In this document: positions 16,961 to 25,423 of the stretch, in pieces
How the letters are laid out: each line of letters starts with the position of its first letter
How positions within the stretch are numbered: position 1 is the first letter of the stretch
NCBI GenBank assembly: GCA_030428705.1
Contig: JAUIDI010000001.1
Location: 62,001-126,000, forward strand
Reading direction: 5' to 3'
Length of the DNA stretch: 64,000 nucleotides
Source of the DNA: Bacteroidia bacterium
Lineage (GTDB): Bacteria; Bacteroidota; Bacteroidia; Flavobacteriales; Flavobacteriaceae
Notes under the pieces: model-generated
What the model saw: the letters and a program-made list of their open reading frames with translations, nothing else
Told to the model about the DNA's origin: nothing
The model's database searches: none
Position numbers and translations under genes: made by a program

Positions 16961-19189
16961 ATGAAATATATATTAGTGGCATTTTTAATGCTGATTACGA
17001 CCACTATAGGTGCCCAGAATCTAAAGGGAACGATAGTGGATAAGGATAATCGACCGTTGGAAGATGTGGGCATCTTCAATCAAAACTCGGGGCAACATAA
17101 CCATTCTGATGCCACAGGTTCCTTCGTTTTGGCAAAAACCTCGGTCAATGACTCGGTCTATTTTTCGCGACTCGGTTATAAAACACAATTACGTGTCGTT
17201 TCCCGGAAAGATTTGGATACAAAAATCCTCTTGACCATGGACGAATCGAGTATATCGCTGGATCAAGTGGTCGTGGTGTCGGAGATCAATGCGCTTAGTC
17301 GTCTCGTAGATGTCGATGTGCAGACCAGTCCCGTAAAATCATCACAGGAAATCTTGCGTAAAGTACCGGGTTTGATTATCGGCCAACATGCAGGTGGAGG
17401 CAAGGCGGAACAGTTATTTCTGCGCGGTTTTGACGTTGACCACGGAACGGACGTGGCCATCAGTGTCGACGGAATGCCCGTGAATATGGTCTCCCACGCG
17501 CATGGTCAAGGGTATGCAGATCTACATTTTGTAATCCCTGAGACGATAGAGAACGTAAATTTTGGCAAAGGTCCATATTATGCGAACATGGGTAACTTCA
17601 ATACAGCCGGTTACGTAGACCTCAGATTGCGAAAAACGCTCAATGAGAGCCTCGTTTCATTGGAGACCGGTCAATTCAATACTTCCCGGCTCTTGGGAAT
17701 GTTCGACATATACGGATCGGGCGACAGTAATGCCTACATTGCCTCGGAACTTTATCTGACCGATGGCCCGTTCGATTCCCCGCAGAATTTTAACCGTATC
17801 AATGTGATGGGAAGATACAATTACAACCTGTCGGGCGATCGAACGTTGGATATTACGGCATCGCATTTTCAAAGCAAATGGGATGCCTCCGGACAGATTC
17901 CCCAACGGGCAGTCGATCAAGGGTTGATTGGCAGGTTCGGGGCAATCGATGATACTGAGGGAGGTCGTACAAGTAGGACCAATGTACTGATAAACCACAC
18001 CAAGGTACTGGGCGAGAACAAATTGTTCAAGACCAAAGCCTTTTTGTCGCAGTACAATTTCGAGCTGTATTCGAACTTCACTTTTTTTCTGGAAGACCCT
18101 GTAAATGGGGATCAAATACGTCAGAAAGAAAATCGGATCATGATAGGGGCCGAAAGTGTATATGAAAGAAAAAACCTGACCCTAGGTGGAGATACGCAAC
18201 TCAAGTATGAATCCGGAGTCGGCTTTCGTTACGATAATGCTGACGATATCGAGTTGTCGAGTACGTTGAACCGTCAAACGACATTGAACCGGATCGCTTT
18301 GGGCGATGTTGACGAAGTAAACACTTTTGGATTTCTGAACACCGAACTGAAAACCGGAAAATGGCTGATCAATCCTGCTTTGCGATTGGATTATTTCAAA
18401 TTCGATTACGTAAACAAGATTACCGAAACCTATGATAATCGGGGTGAATCCAAATTGGCCTTTAGTCCGAAATTGAACGCTATTTATTCGGTGAACAGGG
18501 ATTGGCAACTTTTTCTAAAGTCGGGAATCGGATTTCATTCGAACGATGCTCGGGTAGTTGTCGCCAATAGGGGCGAGGACATACTTCCGGCGGCATACGG
18601 TGTGGATGTGGGTACGATACTAAAACCTATGGACCGATTGGCGTTGAACGCGACCTTGTGGACACTTTTTCTAGATCAGGAATTTGTGTATGTAGGTGAT
18701 GCGGGAATTGTCGAACCCAGTGGTAAAACAAGAAGGCTTGGTGCGGAATTAGGTGTGCGTTACCAAGCATTGGATTGGTTATACCTATATGGCGATGTCA
18801 ATTACACGCATGGCAGGAGTACAGAAGAACCGGATGGGAGCGATTTTATTCCCCTTGCACCTGATTTTACCTCTTCGGGAGGTATTTTGGTCGATGGTCT
18901 GGGCCATTTTTCGGGGGCGTTGACCTACCGTTTTGTAGATGATCGGCCCGCGAACGAGGATAATTCGATTACCGCGGAAGGTTATTTCGTAACCGATTTC
19001 AATTTAAATTTCCATTGGAAAAATTGGACATGCGGTATAATCGTAGAGAATCTTTTCGATACGGCCTGGAACGAGACACAATTTGCCACCGAAAGCCGTT
19101 TGTTCAACGAACCCGATTCGGTCGAAGAGATACATTTTACGCCCGGAACCCCATTTTATCTCAGAGGAAAAGTTTCCGTGGCATTTTGA
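16961..19189 (+). CDS. TonB-dependent receptor, metal-type with His-rich plug
   Basis: The 742-aa outer-membrane receptor has a signal peptide ending at GAQ, a CarboxypepD_reg-like domain (residues 20-100), and a plug with FLRGFDVDHGTDVAISVDG, then the GMPVNMVSHAHGQGYADLH stretch. A barrel follows, ending in Phe (VSVAF). The SHAHGQGYADLHF segment is typical of a receptor group I associate with ZnuD-like divalent-metal uptake. The His-rich protein upstream supports that reading. A 5' leader with two palindromes precedes it. Zinc is the best guess for the ligand; cobalt or nickel are alternatives. Confidence 0.8.
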   Translation: MKYILVAFLMLITTTIGAQNLKGTIVDKDNRPLEDVGIFNQNSGQHNHSDATGSFVLAKTSVNDSVYFSRLGYKTQLRVVSRKDLDTKILLTMDESSISLDQVVVVSEINALSRLVDVDVQTSPVKSSQEILRKVPGLIIGQHAGGGKAEQLFLRGFDVDHGTDVAISVDGMPVNMVSHAHGQGYADLHFVIPETIENVNFGKGPYYANMGNFNTAGYVDLRLRKTLNESLVSLETGQFNTSRLLGMFDIYGSGDSNAYIASELYLTDGPFDSPQNFNRINVMGRYNYNLSGDRTLDITASHFQSKWDASGQIPQRAVDQGLIGRFGAIDDTEGGRTSRTNVLINHTKVLGENKLFKTKAFLSQYNFELYSNFTFFLEDPVNGDQIRQKENRIMIGAESVYERKNLTLGGDTQLKYESGVGFRYDNADDIELSSTLNRQTTLNRIALGDVDEVNTFGFLNTELKTGKWLINPALRLDYFKFDYVNKITETYDNRGESKLAFSPKLNAIYSVNRDWQLFLKSGIGFHSNDARVVVANRGEDILPAAYGVDVGTILKPMDRLALNATLWTLFLDQEFVYVGDAGIVEPSGKTRRLGAELGVRYQALDWLYLYGDVNYTHGRSTEEPDGSDFIPLAPDFTSSGGILVDGLGHFSGALTYRFVDDRPANEDNSITAEGYFVTDFNLNFHWKNWTCGIIVENLFDTAWNETQFATESRLFNEPDSVEEIHFTPGTPFYLRGKVSVAF

Positions 19190-19216
19190 TTCTACTTTTA
19201 CAGTGTATTCAATTTG

Positions 19217-19247
19217 AAAACCTCGGGGTAGAGCCCCGAGGTTTTTT
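19217..19247 (+). terminator. Intrinsic terminator after metal-type receptor
   Basis: The stem CCTCGGGG/CCCCGAGG (19221-19228 with 19234-19241), with A-rich and T-rich flanks, ends transcription of the receptor before the sulfur island begins. Confidence 0.9.
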
Positions 19248-19353
19248 GTTTTTATCCTTCAAGAATATAATTGGGCGTGGCAAAGGGTATTCCTTAAGGA
19301 TAATTCAAAAAACAGTTTGAAACAGGGCAATGGACAGTGAACTCGGCCAGTTT

Positions 19354-19397
19354 GTAACCTTTGTTACCGAATCGAATAGCTTGAAGGGTTATTTTTG
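19354..19397 (+). promoter_or_regulatory. Operator-promoter A: GTAAC-N4-GTTAC plus TATTTTTG
   Basis: The perfect palindrome GTAACctttGTTAC (19354-19367) lies 36.5 bp from its centre to the last base of the -7 box TATTTTTG (19390-19397). The start codon of the DUF983-crp pair is 17 bp further on. If the transcript starts a few bases after the box, the palindrome is centred near -41, the class II position for Crp/Fnr activators. The regulator gene would then be autoregulated. Confidence 0.75.
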
Positions 19398-19414
19398 ATT
19401 TAAAATTGATTGGA

Positions 19415-19804
19415 ATGTTCGGCAAAGGTTCAAAACTTTATAGTATTCTTTTTTTAAAATGTCCGCGATGTCATAAAGGCTCTTTTTTAGAGGCCAATCC
19501 TTATAATTTGGGTAAATTTAACAAGGTGAAAAAAAATTGTCCCAAATGCGGACTTAAATACAGTATCGAGCCGAGTTTTTACTATGGCTCCATGTATGTT
19601 TCATACGCGGTCGGAATTGCCGTTGCGGTAGCTATCTACGTACTTACCCTTGTGTTCGGTCTTGATTTCGGGCCTTTGCCACTTTTTGTTACGATCGTAA
19701 TAGGCCTTATTTTAGCAATGCCCTATATCGGTGCTGTTTCAAAATCGATATGGGCCAACTTTTTTTTCAAATATGATAAGGCTATGGCCGATACCATAAA
19801 ATAG
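19415..19804 (+). CDS. DUF983 zinc-ribbon membrane protein
   Basis: From ATG 19415 the protein is 129 aa; an in-frame TTG at 19406 is close to the predicted transcript start and less likely. An N-terminal zinc ribbon has two pairs, CPRC and CPKCG, about 30 residues apart. Two membrane segments follow (about residues 55-78 and 84-106). This is the DUF983 architecture, whose function is unknown; members are found next to cytochrome oxidase and redox genes. It is the first gene of an operon with a Crp/Fnr regulator (8-bp gap). Confidence 0.85.
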   Translation: MFGKGSKLYSILFLKCPRCHKGSFLEANPYNLGKFNKVKKNCPKCGLKYSIEPSFYYGSMYVSYAVGIAVAVAIYVLTLVFGLDFGPLPLFVTIVIGLILAMPYIGAVSKSIWANFFFKYDKAMADTIK

Positions 19805-19812
19805 AATTTTGC

Positions 19813-20445
19813 ATGATACAGGAATTAAAGGAAGGTTACGGACATGTTTTTGAGGATGCCCTGATTAATGAGATTTTGCAAGTGGGTACTTTTAAGGAAA
19901 TTCCTGAAGGTTTCAAGTTGATGGAAATAGGGCATTACGTAAAGGCAATGCCTCTTTTGGTTTCGGGTGCCATCAAAGTATATCGTGAAGACAATGACGG
20001 TAATGAACTGTTGCTCTATTATTTAGAAAAAGGCGACACCTGTTCAATGACCTTGACCTGTTGTATGGGCGACGCCAAAAGTGAAGTGCGGGCGGTTGCC
20101 GAAACCGATGCGAAATTGATCATGATACCGGTTCAGAAAATGGAGGAGTGGACGGCAAAGTATAAGTCTTGGCGAAATTTTGTTTTTGAGAGTTATCACA
20201 GTCGATTAAATGAACTATTGAATACCCTGGATAGTATCGCTTTTGACAAAATGGATATGCGCTTGGTAGGCTATCTAAAAGAAAAGGCAAGGATCAACAA
20301 CGGGGATATCGTTCAGAACACCCATCAAGAAATTGCCTATGAACTCCATAGTTCGCGCGTTGTCATTTCGCGATTGCTGAAAAAGCTCGAACAAATGGGC
20401 AAGATAGAACTTCACAGAAACTACATTAAACTACTGCAATTGTAG
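19813..20445 (+). CDS. Crp/Fnr-family transcriptional regulator (candidate regulon master)
   Basis: The 210-aa protein has a cyclic-nucleotide-type beta-roll (residues about 25-120) and a winged HTH (about 150-208) with recognition helix ELHSSRVVISRLLKKLEQ. It lacks the N-terminal Fe-S cysteine cluster of Fnr. It carries Cys77, Cys83 and Cys84 in the GDTCSMTLTCCMG turn of the sensor domain, which could be a thiol or persulfide switch; that is inference. It is co-transcribed with DUF983 under palindrome A, so autoregulation is likely. Its position at the head of an island with eleven matching palindromes makes it the best candidate for the factor that binds them. Confidence 0.88.
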   Translation: MIQELKEGYGHVFEDALINEILQVGTFKEIPEGFKLMEIGHYVKAMPLLVSGAIKVYREDNDGNELLLYYLEKGDTCSMTLTCCMGDAKSEVRAVAETDAKLIMIPVQKMEEWTAKYKSWRNFVFESYHSRLNELLNTLDSIAFDKMDMRLVGYLKEKARINNGDIVQNTHQEIAYELHSSRVVISRLLKKLEQMGKIELHRNYIKLLQL

Positions 20446-20456
20446 GACGCCTGTCT

Positions 20457-20500
20457 GTAACCAATGTTACTGTATATCTGCGTATGGCCATATATTTTTG
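20457..20500 (+). promoter_or_regulatory. Operator-promoter B: GTAAC-N4-GTTAC plus TATTTTTG
   Basis: GTAACcaatGTTAC (20457-20470) is a perfect palindrome. Its centre is 36.5 bp from the end of TATTTTTG (20493-20500), and the SulP ATG follows 18 bp later. The geometry is the same as in site A. Confidence 0.75.
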
Positions 20501-20518
20501 GGATTAAATCCCGCTTAG

Positions 20519-22258
20519 ATGCTCAAAAGCTATTTGCCTATTTTTCAATGGCTTCCAAATTATAAAAAGTCATATTTGTCAGGTGATATAGGTGCCGGAC
20601 TTACCGTGGGTATCATGTTGATACCCCAAGGTATGGCCTATGCGATGATTGCCGGTCTCCCACCTGTTTTTGGGCTGTATGCTTCCTTGGTTCCACAAGT
20701 GATATATGCGATTATGGGTACATCGCGTCAACTGGCGGTAGGTCCCGTGGCCATGGACTCGCTTTTGGTGGCCTCTGGCCTTGGCGCCCTTGCTTTATCG
20801 GGTATCGACGAATATATTACCATGGCCATTTTTTTGGCCTTGTTCATGGGCATCATCCAACTGGGTTTGGGCTTGTTGCGTATGGGTTTTTTGGTCAATT
20901 TTTTGTCAAAACCGGTAATTAGTGGATTCACCTCTGCTGCGGCCATTATCATAGGGCTAAGCCAGTTAAAACATCTATTGGGTACTTCGGTAGAAAGTAG
21001 TAATCAAATACACATTTTATTGAAGAATGCTTTCGCCACGGTTACCGACACGAATATGATTACCTTGGGCATCGGTATTATAGCGATCGTTCTTATAAAG
21101 ACTATCAAGAAGTTTGGTAAACGAATTCCTGCAGCCTTGATCGTAGTCGTACTCGGTGTTCTGGCGGTCTATTTTTTCAACCTTGGTGATGTAGGGGTAA
21201 GGATCGTAGGGAATGTGCCCGGTGGTTTGCCATCCTTTGAAATACCTACCATCGGCTTTTCGAGAATTTCCGAATTGCTGCCCATTGCACTTACCCTTGC
21301 TTTGATCGCCTTTATGGAAGCCATTTCGGTGGCAAAGGCAGTTGAGGAAAAACATACCGATTATGTAGTTGACTCCAACCAAGAACTCATCGCTTTGGGA
21401 GCCTCGAACATTTTCGGGTCCTTTTTTCAATCATATCCCGTGACCGGTGGTTTTTCAAGAACGGCGGTCAATGATCAGGCAGGGGCGAGAACAGGTATCG
21501 CTTCAATGGTAAGTGCCTTGATAGTTGCGCTCACACTTATGTTCTTGACACCTTTGTTCTATTATTTGCCCAATGCGGTCTTGGCAGCCATTATTATGGT
21601 TGCCGTTTTCGGATTGATCGATTTCAAATATCCGGTTCAATTGTTCAAAAACCGTAGGGATGAATTCTTCCTTTTGATCGCTACTTTTTTGATTACCCTG
21701 ACCGTTGGTATCAAAGAAGGTATTTTATTGGGTGTTTTGATTTCGTTGCTTTTACTTGTCTATAGAACCTCAAGGCCCCATATAGCCATATTGGGGCGAA
21801 TACGGAATACCGACTATTTTAAGAATGTGGCACGTTTTCCGGAAGATACCGAGACCTTTAAAGAGTATTTGATCGTACGTTTCGATGCACAGCTCTATTT
21901 TGGAAACAAGGAGTATTTTAAAAAGGAATTGTTGAAGCAGCTTGATGGTAAGGGCACCGAAGTAAAATATATTATCCTGAATGCAGAGGCCATTAACTAT
22001 ATCGATAGTAGTGCGGTCCATATGTTGCGGCAGGTTATCGATGAATTAAAGAGTAGGGGAATAAAGCTGGTCATTGCCGGGGCGATCGGCCCGGCCCGTG
22101 ATATTTTTCATAGTAGTGGATTGATCAATGATATCGGGAAGGAGAATTTCTTTGTCAAGACCAACGAGGCTTTTGAACATTGTAGGTCCCTAAGTTGTAA
22201 AACGGCCATCGAAGAGAAAATAGCGCTGCAGGCAAAGAAATCCGCTTATGTAACATAA
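20519..22258 (+). CDS. SulP-family anion permease with STAS domain
   Basis: This is a SLC26/SulP transporter of 579 aa with about 12-14 membrane segments (residues 20-430) and a C-terminal STAS domain (about 440-555, with INYIDSSAVHMLRQ). The family signature IPQGMAYAMIAGLPPVFGLYAS lies near residue 40. Family members carry sulfate, bicarbonate or other anions. Placement directly before two persulfide dioxygenase genes and under its own regulon palindrome suggests movement of sulfate, sulfite or thiosulfate made by sulfide oxidation; direction and substrate are inference. The operator of the next gene overlaps the last codons and stop of this gene. Confidence 0.93.
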   Translation: MLKSYLPIFQWLPNYKKSYLSGDIGAGLTVGIMLIPQGMAYAMIAGLPPVFGLYASLVPQVIYAIMGTSRQLAVGPVAMDSLLVASGLGALALSGIDEYITMAIFLALFMGIIQLGLGLLRMGFLVNFLSKPVISGFTSAAAIIIGLSQLKHLLGTSVESSNQIHILLKNAFATVTDTNMITLGIGIIAIVLIKTIKKFGKRIPAALIVVVLGVLAVYFFNLGDVGVRIVGNVPGGLPSFEIPTIGFSRISELLPIALTLALIAFMEAISVAKAVEEKHTDYVVDSNQELIALGASNIFGSFFQSYPVTGGFSRTAVNDQAGARTGIASMVSALIVALTLMFLTPLFYYLPNAVLAAIIMVAVFGLIDFKYPVQLFKNRRDEFFLLIATFLITLTVGIKEGILLGVLISLLLLVYRTSRPHIAILGRIRNTDYFKNVARFPEDTETFKEYLIVRFDAQLYFGNKEYFKKELLKQLDGKGTEVKYIILNAEAINYIDSSAVHMLRQVIDELKSRGIKLVIAGAIGPARDIFHSSGLINDIGKENFFVKTNEAFEHCRSLSCKTAIEEKIALQAKKSAYVT

Positions 22259-22293
22259 GTAACTGTACGGCAATAATTTCTAAATTATTTTTA
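22250..22293 (+). promoter_or_regulatory. Operator-promoter K: GTAAC-N4-GTAAC plus TATTTTTA
   Basis: GTAACataaGTAAC (22250-22263) has one mismatch from the palindrome. Its centre is again 36.5 bp from the end of a -7-like box, TATTTTTA (22286-22293). It overlaps the last nine bases of the SulP gene and precedes the first CstB-type gene by 26 bp. Confidence 0.65.
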
Positions 22294-22319
22294 GCAGATA
22301 AACCATAAAATACATAATC

Positions 22320-23735
22320 ATGAAAATAGAACAGATTTATACAGGATGTTTGGCTCATGCTGCCTATTACATCGAAAACAATGGTGTAGCAGCGGTTTTC
22401 GATCCTTTGAGGGAAGTACAACCCTATTTGGATAGGGCAAAGAAAGACAATGCCAAGATTAAGTACGTTTTTGAGACCCACTTTCACGCCGATTTCGTGA
22501 GCGGTCATCTTGATCTTCAAAAAAAGGCGGGTTCACAAATCGTTTTCGGGCCCGGTGCCAAACCCGCTTATGAGGCCATAACGGCCGAAGACGGACAGCT
22601 TTTCGAGGTGGGAGATTATAAGGTAAAGGTAATACATACCCCAGGCCATACCATGGAAAGTACGACGTATCTGCTTATCGACGAAAACGGAAAAGAGCAC
22701 GGAATAATTACCGGGGATACCCTTTTTATTGGTGATGTCGGACGGCCCGACCTTGCCCAGCATGTGGTTTCGGAATTGACCGAGGAAAAATTGGCAGGGC
22801 ATCTTTATGATTCACTCCGTAATAAGATTATGCCCCTTAGCGATGATCTGATCGTATATCCCAATCATGGTGCCGGATCGGCTTGCGGAAAAATGATGAG
22901 CAAGGAAACGACCGACACGCTTGGTCATCAGAAGGAAGTAAACTATGCATTGAGGGCAGATATGACCAAAGAAGAGTTTATCAAAGAACTGTTGACGGGT
23001 CTTACTACACCTCCGGGATATTTTCCCCAAAACGTTTTGATGAACATAAAAGGTTATGAAAGCCTTGACAAGATAATGGATCGTGCGACTACGGCTTTTT
23101 CTCCCGAGGCATTTGAAGCTGCCGCCAATGAAACAGGGGCCTTGGTGCTTGATACAAGGGATGCCCAAGATTTTGCAAAAGGTTTTATCCCCAATAGTAT
23201 CAATATTGGTTTGGAGGGTAGTTTCGCACAATGGGTCGGTGAAATGATTCCCGATGTAAAACATGAAATACTGCTGGTTACTTATCCTGGAAAAGAGGAG
23301 GAGGCCATTACCCGACTATCAAGGGTGGGTTACGACAACACCCTTGGTTTTCTGAAGGGAGGCTTTGACTCTTGGAAAGAAGCGGGAAGAGATTATGAAA
23401 GTGCCCAACGCATAACGGTGAAGGAATTCGAAAAGGCCATGTTGGATGAAAATCCGCTGGTCATCGATGTACGCAAGAAAAGTGAGTTCGATTCCGAGCA
23501 TGTTATTGGAGCGATCAATGTTCCTTTGAACCAGATCAATCAGAATCTGGCCCAATTTCCAAAAGATAAGCCGTTCGTACTGCATTGTGCTGGGGGGTAT
23601 CGAAGTATGATTGCCGCTTCTATACTCAAGCAAAGAGGTTGGAACGATTTTGCCGATGTAATTGGGGGCTTTGATGAGATTGCCAAGACAGATATCCCTA
23701 AATCGGAGTACATCTGTCCGACTACGCTGCTGTAG
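22320..23735 (+). CDS. CstB-type persulfide dioxygenase - rhodanese fusion, copy 1
   Basis: The 471-aa protein has a metallo-beta-lactamase domain (about 1-245) with an ETHE1-like iron site: His54 and His56 in ETHFHADFVSGH, HTPGHT near 110, and TGDTLFIGDVGRPDL. Two rhodanese modules follow. The first (about 265-355) has no catalytic Cys and is a pseudorhodanese; the second (about 370-465) has the active loop HCAGGYRS. This three-part order matches the CstB architecture known from staphylococci, which oxidises persulfides and yields thiosulfate. It should act in the cytoplasm on persulfide made by SQR. It has its own palindrome and a terminator after the stop. Confidence 0.92.
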   Translation: MKIEQIYTGCLAHAAYYIENNGVAAVFDPLREVQPYLDRAKKDNAKIKYVFETHFHADFVSGHLDLQKKAGSQIVFGPGAKPAYEAITAEDGQLFEVGDYKVKVIHTPGHTMESTTYLLIDENGKEHGIITGDTLFIGDVGRPDLAQHVVSELTEEKLAGHLYDSLRNKIMPLSDDLIVYPNHGAGSACGKMMSKETTDTLGHQKEVNYALRADMTKEEFIKELLTGLTTPPGYFPQNVLMNIKGYESLDKIMDRATTAFSPEAFEAAANETGALVLDTRDAQDFAKGFIPNSINIGLEGSFAQWVGEMIPDVKHEILLVTYPGKEEEAITRLSRVGYDNTLGFLKGGFDSWKEAGRDYESAQRITVKEFEKAMLDENPLVIDVRKKSEFDSEHVIGAINVPLNQINQNLAQFPKDKPFVLHCAGGYRSMIAASILKQRGWNDFADVIGGFDEIAKTDIPKSEYICPTTLL

Positions 23736-23761
23736 TCGTCAAAACTTAAATATTGTTTAAA

Positions 23762-23795
23762 AGAGACCTGACAAACTGTTACAGGTCTCTTTTTG
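23762..23795 (+). terminator. Intrinsic terminator between the two CstB-type genes
   Basis: The stem AGAGACCTG/CAGGTCTCT (23762-23770 with 23782-23790) with an 11-nt loop and T-run shows that the two paralogues are separate transcription units. Confidence 0.85.
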
Positions 23796-23808
23796 TAAGG
23801 TAATATAT

Positions 23809-23852
23809 GTAACCATTGTTACTTTCTTGCCCGATGATATTTTTTAAATTTA
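23809..23852 (+). promoter_or_regulatory. Operator-promoter C: GTAAC-N4-GTTAC plus TAAATTTA
   Basis: GTAACcattGTTAC (23809-23822) is a perfect palindrome, centred 36.5 bp from the end of TAAATTTA (23845-23852, one mismatch to TAnnTTTG). The second CstB-type gene starts 21 bp later. Confidence 0.72.
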
Positions 23853-23873
23853 CATCGATTAAAACCTAATCAA

Positions 23874-25283
23874 ATGAAAATAGAACAAATTTATACCGGA
23901 TGCTTGGCACAGGGGGCGTACTACATAGAAAGTAAGGGTGAGGTCGCTATTATCGATCCCCTTCGAGAAATAAAACCTTATATCAACCGTGCCAAGCTCG
24001 ATGATGCCAAGATCAAGTATATTTTTGAGACCCACTTTCATGCCGATTTCGTGAGCGGGCATGTAACGTTGGCCAAAGAGACCGGTGCCCCGATTATCTA
24101 TGGGCCGAATGCCAACCCTTCCTTTGAAGCCGTTACTGCCGAAGATGGCCAAGAGTTCAAATTGGGCGAGGTTACCATTAAGGTATTGCATACACCGGGT
24201 CACACGATGGAAAGTACTACCTATCTTTTGAGGGACCAAAAGGGTAGGGACCATGCCATATTTAGTGGTGATACATTGTTTCTTGGCGATGTCGGACGAC
24301 CCGATTTGGCCCAAAAAATGGGCGAATTGACGGAAAGGGATTTGGCCGGTATGTTGTACGACAGCCTGCGCGAAAAAATCATGCCCTTGGCCGACGATGT
24401 TATCGTATATCCTGCCCATGGAGCAGGTTCTGCCTGCGGAAAGAATATGATGAAAGAAACGGTAGATACCCTTGGCAATCAAAAGAAAGTGAACTATGCC
24501 TTACGCGCCGATATGACCAAGGAAGAGTTCATTGGTGAAGTTACCGAAGGTCTGCTTCCGCCTCCCCAATATTTTCCTTTGAATGTTAAAATGAACAAAG
24601 AAGGGTATGATGACATTGCCGATGTTCTGAAAAGGGGAACCCGGGCACTTTCGCCAAAGGCATTCGAGGTCGCGGCAAATGAGACCGGGGCTGTTGTTTT
24701 GGATGTACGCCACCAGAGCGATTTTGTCAAAGGTCATATTCCACGTTCCATATTTATCGGTTTGAACGGAGATTTTGCCCCATGGGTCGGTGCATTGATC
24801 GCCGATGTAGAACAGCCTATACTGTTGGTAGCCCCAAAGGGAAGCGAAGAAGAGGCAGTGACCCGACTTTCCCGCGTGGGTTTTGATAACACATTGGGGT
24901 ACCTTGAAGGAGGTTTTGAAGCTTGGAAAGAGGCATCTATGGAGTATGATACGGTAAGCCAGATCAGCGCCGATGGCCTGAAGGAAGTTCTGGAAACCGA
25001 AAAAGTACCCGTTTTCGATGTTCGAAAAGAAAGTGAGTATAAATCGGAACATGTATTGGGAGCCGACAATACGCCACTTGATTATCTGAACGACCATTTG
25101 GCCGAATTCCCCGATAGCAAACCTTTTTATGTACACTGTGCCGGGGGATACCGAAGCGTCATCGCTTCATCGATTTTGAAAAGTAGGGGAATACACAACC
25201 TTATTGATGTAACGGGGGGCTTCAGTGCCATGAAAGAGGCAAAATTACCCGTTTCCGAATATATATGTCCAACGACCCTTTAG
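23874..25283 (+). CDS. CstB-type persulfide dioxygenase - rhodanese fusion, copy 2
   Basis: This is a close paralogue of the preceding gene: 469 aa, the same start (MKIEQIYTGCLA), and the same order of MBL dioxygenase domain, Cys-less first rhodanese (LLVAPKGSEEEA in place of the loop) and active second rhodanese (HCAGGYRS). Iron ligands lie in ETHFHADFVSGH and HTPGHT. The two proteins are collinear almost throughout, so a tandem duplication is likely, but each copy keeps its own operator and promoter. The retained pair may differ in persulfide substrate or expression level; nothing in the motifs decides this. Confidence 0.92.
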   Translation: MKIEQIYTGCLAQGAYYIESKGEVAIIDPLREIKPYINRAKLDDAKIKYIFETHFHADFVSGHVTLAKETGAPIIYGPNANPSFEAVTAEDGQEFKLGEVTIKVLHTPGHTMESTTYLLRDQKGRDHAIFSGDTLFLGDVGRPDLAQKMGELTERDLAGMLYDSLREKIMPLADDVIVYPAHGAGSACGKNMMKETVDTLGNQKKVNYALRADMTKEEFIGEVTEGLLPPPQYFPLNVKMNKEGYDDIADVLKRGTRALSPKAFEVAANETGAVVLDVRHQSDFVKGHIPRSIFIGLNGDFAPWVGALIADVEQPILLVAPKGSEEEAVTRLSRVGFDNTLGYLEGGFEAWKEASMEYDTVSQISADGLKEVLETEKVPVFDVRKESEYKSEHVLGADNTPLDYLNDHLAEFPDSKPFYVHCAGGYRSVIASSILKSRGIHNLIDVTGGFSAMKEAKLPVSEYICPTTL

Positions 25284-25360
25284 TAAGAACTTTTGGTTTT
25301 GGACGTATATAGCAAGTCTTTTAGATACCGCCAATTTTGTACTTTGTTTAACATTACTGT

Positions 25361-25404
25361 GTAACCTAGGTTACTGTGCTTTCGATAATACGATACTACC
25401 TTTA
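25361..25404 (+). promoter_or_regulatory. Operator-promoter D: GTAAC-N4-GTTAC plus TACCTTTA
   Basis: GTAACctagGTTAC (25361-25374) is palindromic through its spacer as well. Its centre is 36.5 bp from the end of TACCTTTA (25397-25404). The predicted transcript start, just after 25404, favours the ATG at 25424 for the peroxiredoxin. Confidence 0.72.
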
Positions 25405-25423
25405 TCGTATGAAAATTTTAGAT

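Noticed and set aside
23771-23790. GTTAC half-site next to the second CstB-type gene
   Set aside because: It is part of the terminator stem-loop of the preceding gene; the true operator lies at 23809.
23859-24482. 207-codon minus-strand frame inside the second CstB-type gene
   Set aside because: Antisense shadow of a strongly conserved enzyme; a similar shadow occurs in the paralogue, as expected from shared codon use.
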